DNA from: an uncultured Bacteroidales bacterium
GTDB taxonomy: Bacteria > Bacteroidota > Bacteroidia > Bacteroidales > Paludibacteraceae
Length of the DNA: 64,000 nt
Direction: 5' to 3'
Assembly: GCA_934728255.1 (NCBI GenBank)
Contig: CAKVEC010000005.1
Location: forward strand, 1 to 64,000
This document shows, in pieces, positions 63,456-64,000 of this stretch; position 1 is the first letter of the stretch, and every line of letters starts with the position of its first letter. Under the pieces are notes generated by a model. The model saw only the letters and a list, made by a program, of their open reading frames with translations. It did no database searches and was not told the DNA's origin. The position numbers and the translations under genes were made by a program.

Positions 63456-64000
63456 ATGGGCACTAAGCAAATATACAGGTCTTCGGGCAGTCGTAAGGCG
63501 GAGGATTTGTTGCGAGTATGGATGGTATTCGCAGCGTTGATGTATTCTCTGCTGCTTTTTGCCGATGACAGACCCTATCTGTGCGAATTAGGTTTGCAGG
63601 CAGGGTGCGGGTACTATGTGGGCGATGCGACAACGCATATTTTCAACCATCCGCGTGAGGCATACGGGGCGCATTTCCGATATAAATTTACCAACCGATG
63701 GGCATTGCAGGTAAAGGGGCTGACGCAGCGTATTACGGGCTATGAATACGATGACCGGATGCAGAAACAGGATGCGATGTGGAGTACGCAGATAATCAAC
63801 CTTGATGCCATGGCGGAGTTCAATTTCTTCCGCTTTGGCGGGAAAACCTACGACACACGGGTCAAACCGCTGACACCCTATATATTCCTCGGTGTAGGCG
63901 TAGCGGTGTACGGCAGCGGAATGAATATCGGCGGGTGGGACTGGAGCAACTATGGCGGCAAGGTACCCGTGGCATTTTATGTCCCGCTGGGCTTCGGGTT
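63456..64000 (+). CDS. DUF6089-like outer-membrane protein, 5' part (3' end outside window)
   Basis: Open from ATG 63456 to the window edge, 181 codons visible. A hydrophobic segment (VWMVFAALMYSLLLFAD) near residues 22-38 serves as the signal. The mature part starts YLCELGLQAGCGYYVGDATT, then has alternating strands (FRYKFTNRWALQVKGL, LDAMAEFNFFRFG, LTPYIFLGVGVAVYG), as in DUF6089 small beta-barrel proteins of Bacteroidota. The sequence before the signal segment (MGTKQIYRSSGSRKAEDLLR) is unusually long and polar, so a later start is possible. Function unknown. Confidence 0.75.
   Translation, partial: MGTKQIYRSSGSRKAEDLLRVWMVFAALMYSLLLFADDRPYLCELGLQAGCGYYVGDATTHIFNHPREAYGAHFRYKFTNRWALQVKGLTQRITGYEYDDRMQKQDAMWSTQIINLDAMAEFNFFRFGGKTYDTRVKPLTPYIFLGVGVAVYGSGMNIGGWDWSNYGGKVPVAFYVPLGFG

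Overview
The window reads as a chromosome segment of a member of the Bacteroidota, most likely order Bacteroidales. Nine promoters share the layout TTG, 19-20 bp, TAnnTTTG that is typical of this phylum. The gene content agrees: a TonB-dependent receptor paired with a DUF5689 lipoprotein, BACON domains, DUF5723/OmpA and DUF6089-type outer-membrane proteins, and a lysine-type SerA. I cannot name a genus.

Layout. 1-1481 is the 3' part of a type III restriction (Res) subunit. 1723-3639 is an OadA/PycB-like carboxyltransferase, followed within 12 bp by a type II restriction-modification pair (3652-5631), then serC and serA (5662-7878). A DUF1016 nuclease (8061-9155) is followed by the first copy of a structured, probably non-coding element. 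Next come an LtaS-like membrane sulfatase and a CDF metal transporter (9594-12499). On the minus strand lie cvpA-type and folK genes, then a DUF5689 lipoprotein, a TonB-dependent receptor, asnS, dnaB, meaB, a DUF1573 protein and the RelA/SpoT gene (12603-25882). A 105-bp near-palindrome separates RelA/SpoT from an amidase and an MCE-domain gene on the plus strand. The MntA-HepT toxin-antitoxin pair and the second copy of the non-coding element follow (28541-29700).

From 29825 to 52998 all genes are on the plus strand and form a large accessory island. It holds three Ser/Thr kinases, a PP2C phosphatase and four proteins with FHA or FHA-like domains, one of them fused across a membrane segment to a trypsin-like protease. 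It also holds BACON and TPR secreted proteins, a PBP-like lipoprotein that has lost its catalytic lysine, and a JAB/MPN isopeptidase, E2-like and E1-like trio with an overlooked 59-codon gene between E2 and E1. A DUF4011-type helicase and a Cys-cluster membrane protein close it. This combination of phosphothreonine signalling with ubiquitin-like conjugation chemistry is the best candidate here for an undescribed system.

Downstream (53389-64000) are a patatin, a lipoprotein plus TSP3-repeat OmpA pair, yebC, rsmG, a metallo-hydrolase, a queuosine-precursor transporter, dGTPase (minus), and the start of a DUF6089-like protein.

A second striking feature is at least ten intergenic tandem arrays. 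Their repeat units differ in sequence but all have a period of exactly 11 bp. Several share flanking sequence, and they sit at transcription-unit boundaries, including inside the accessory island.
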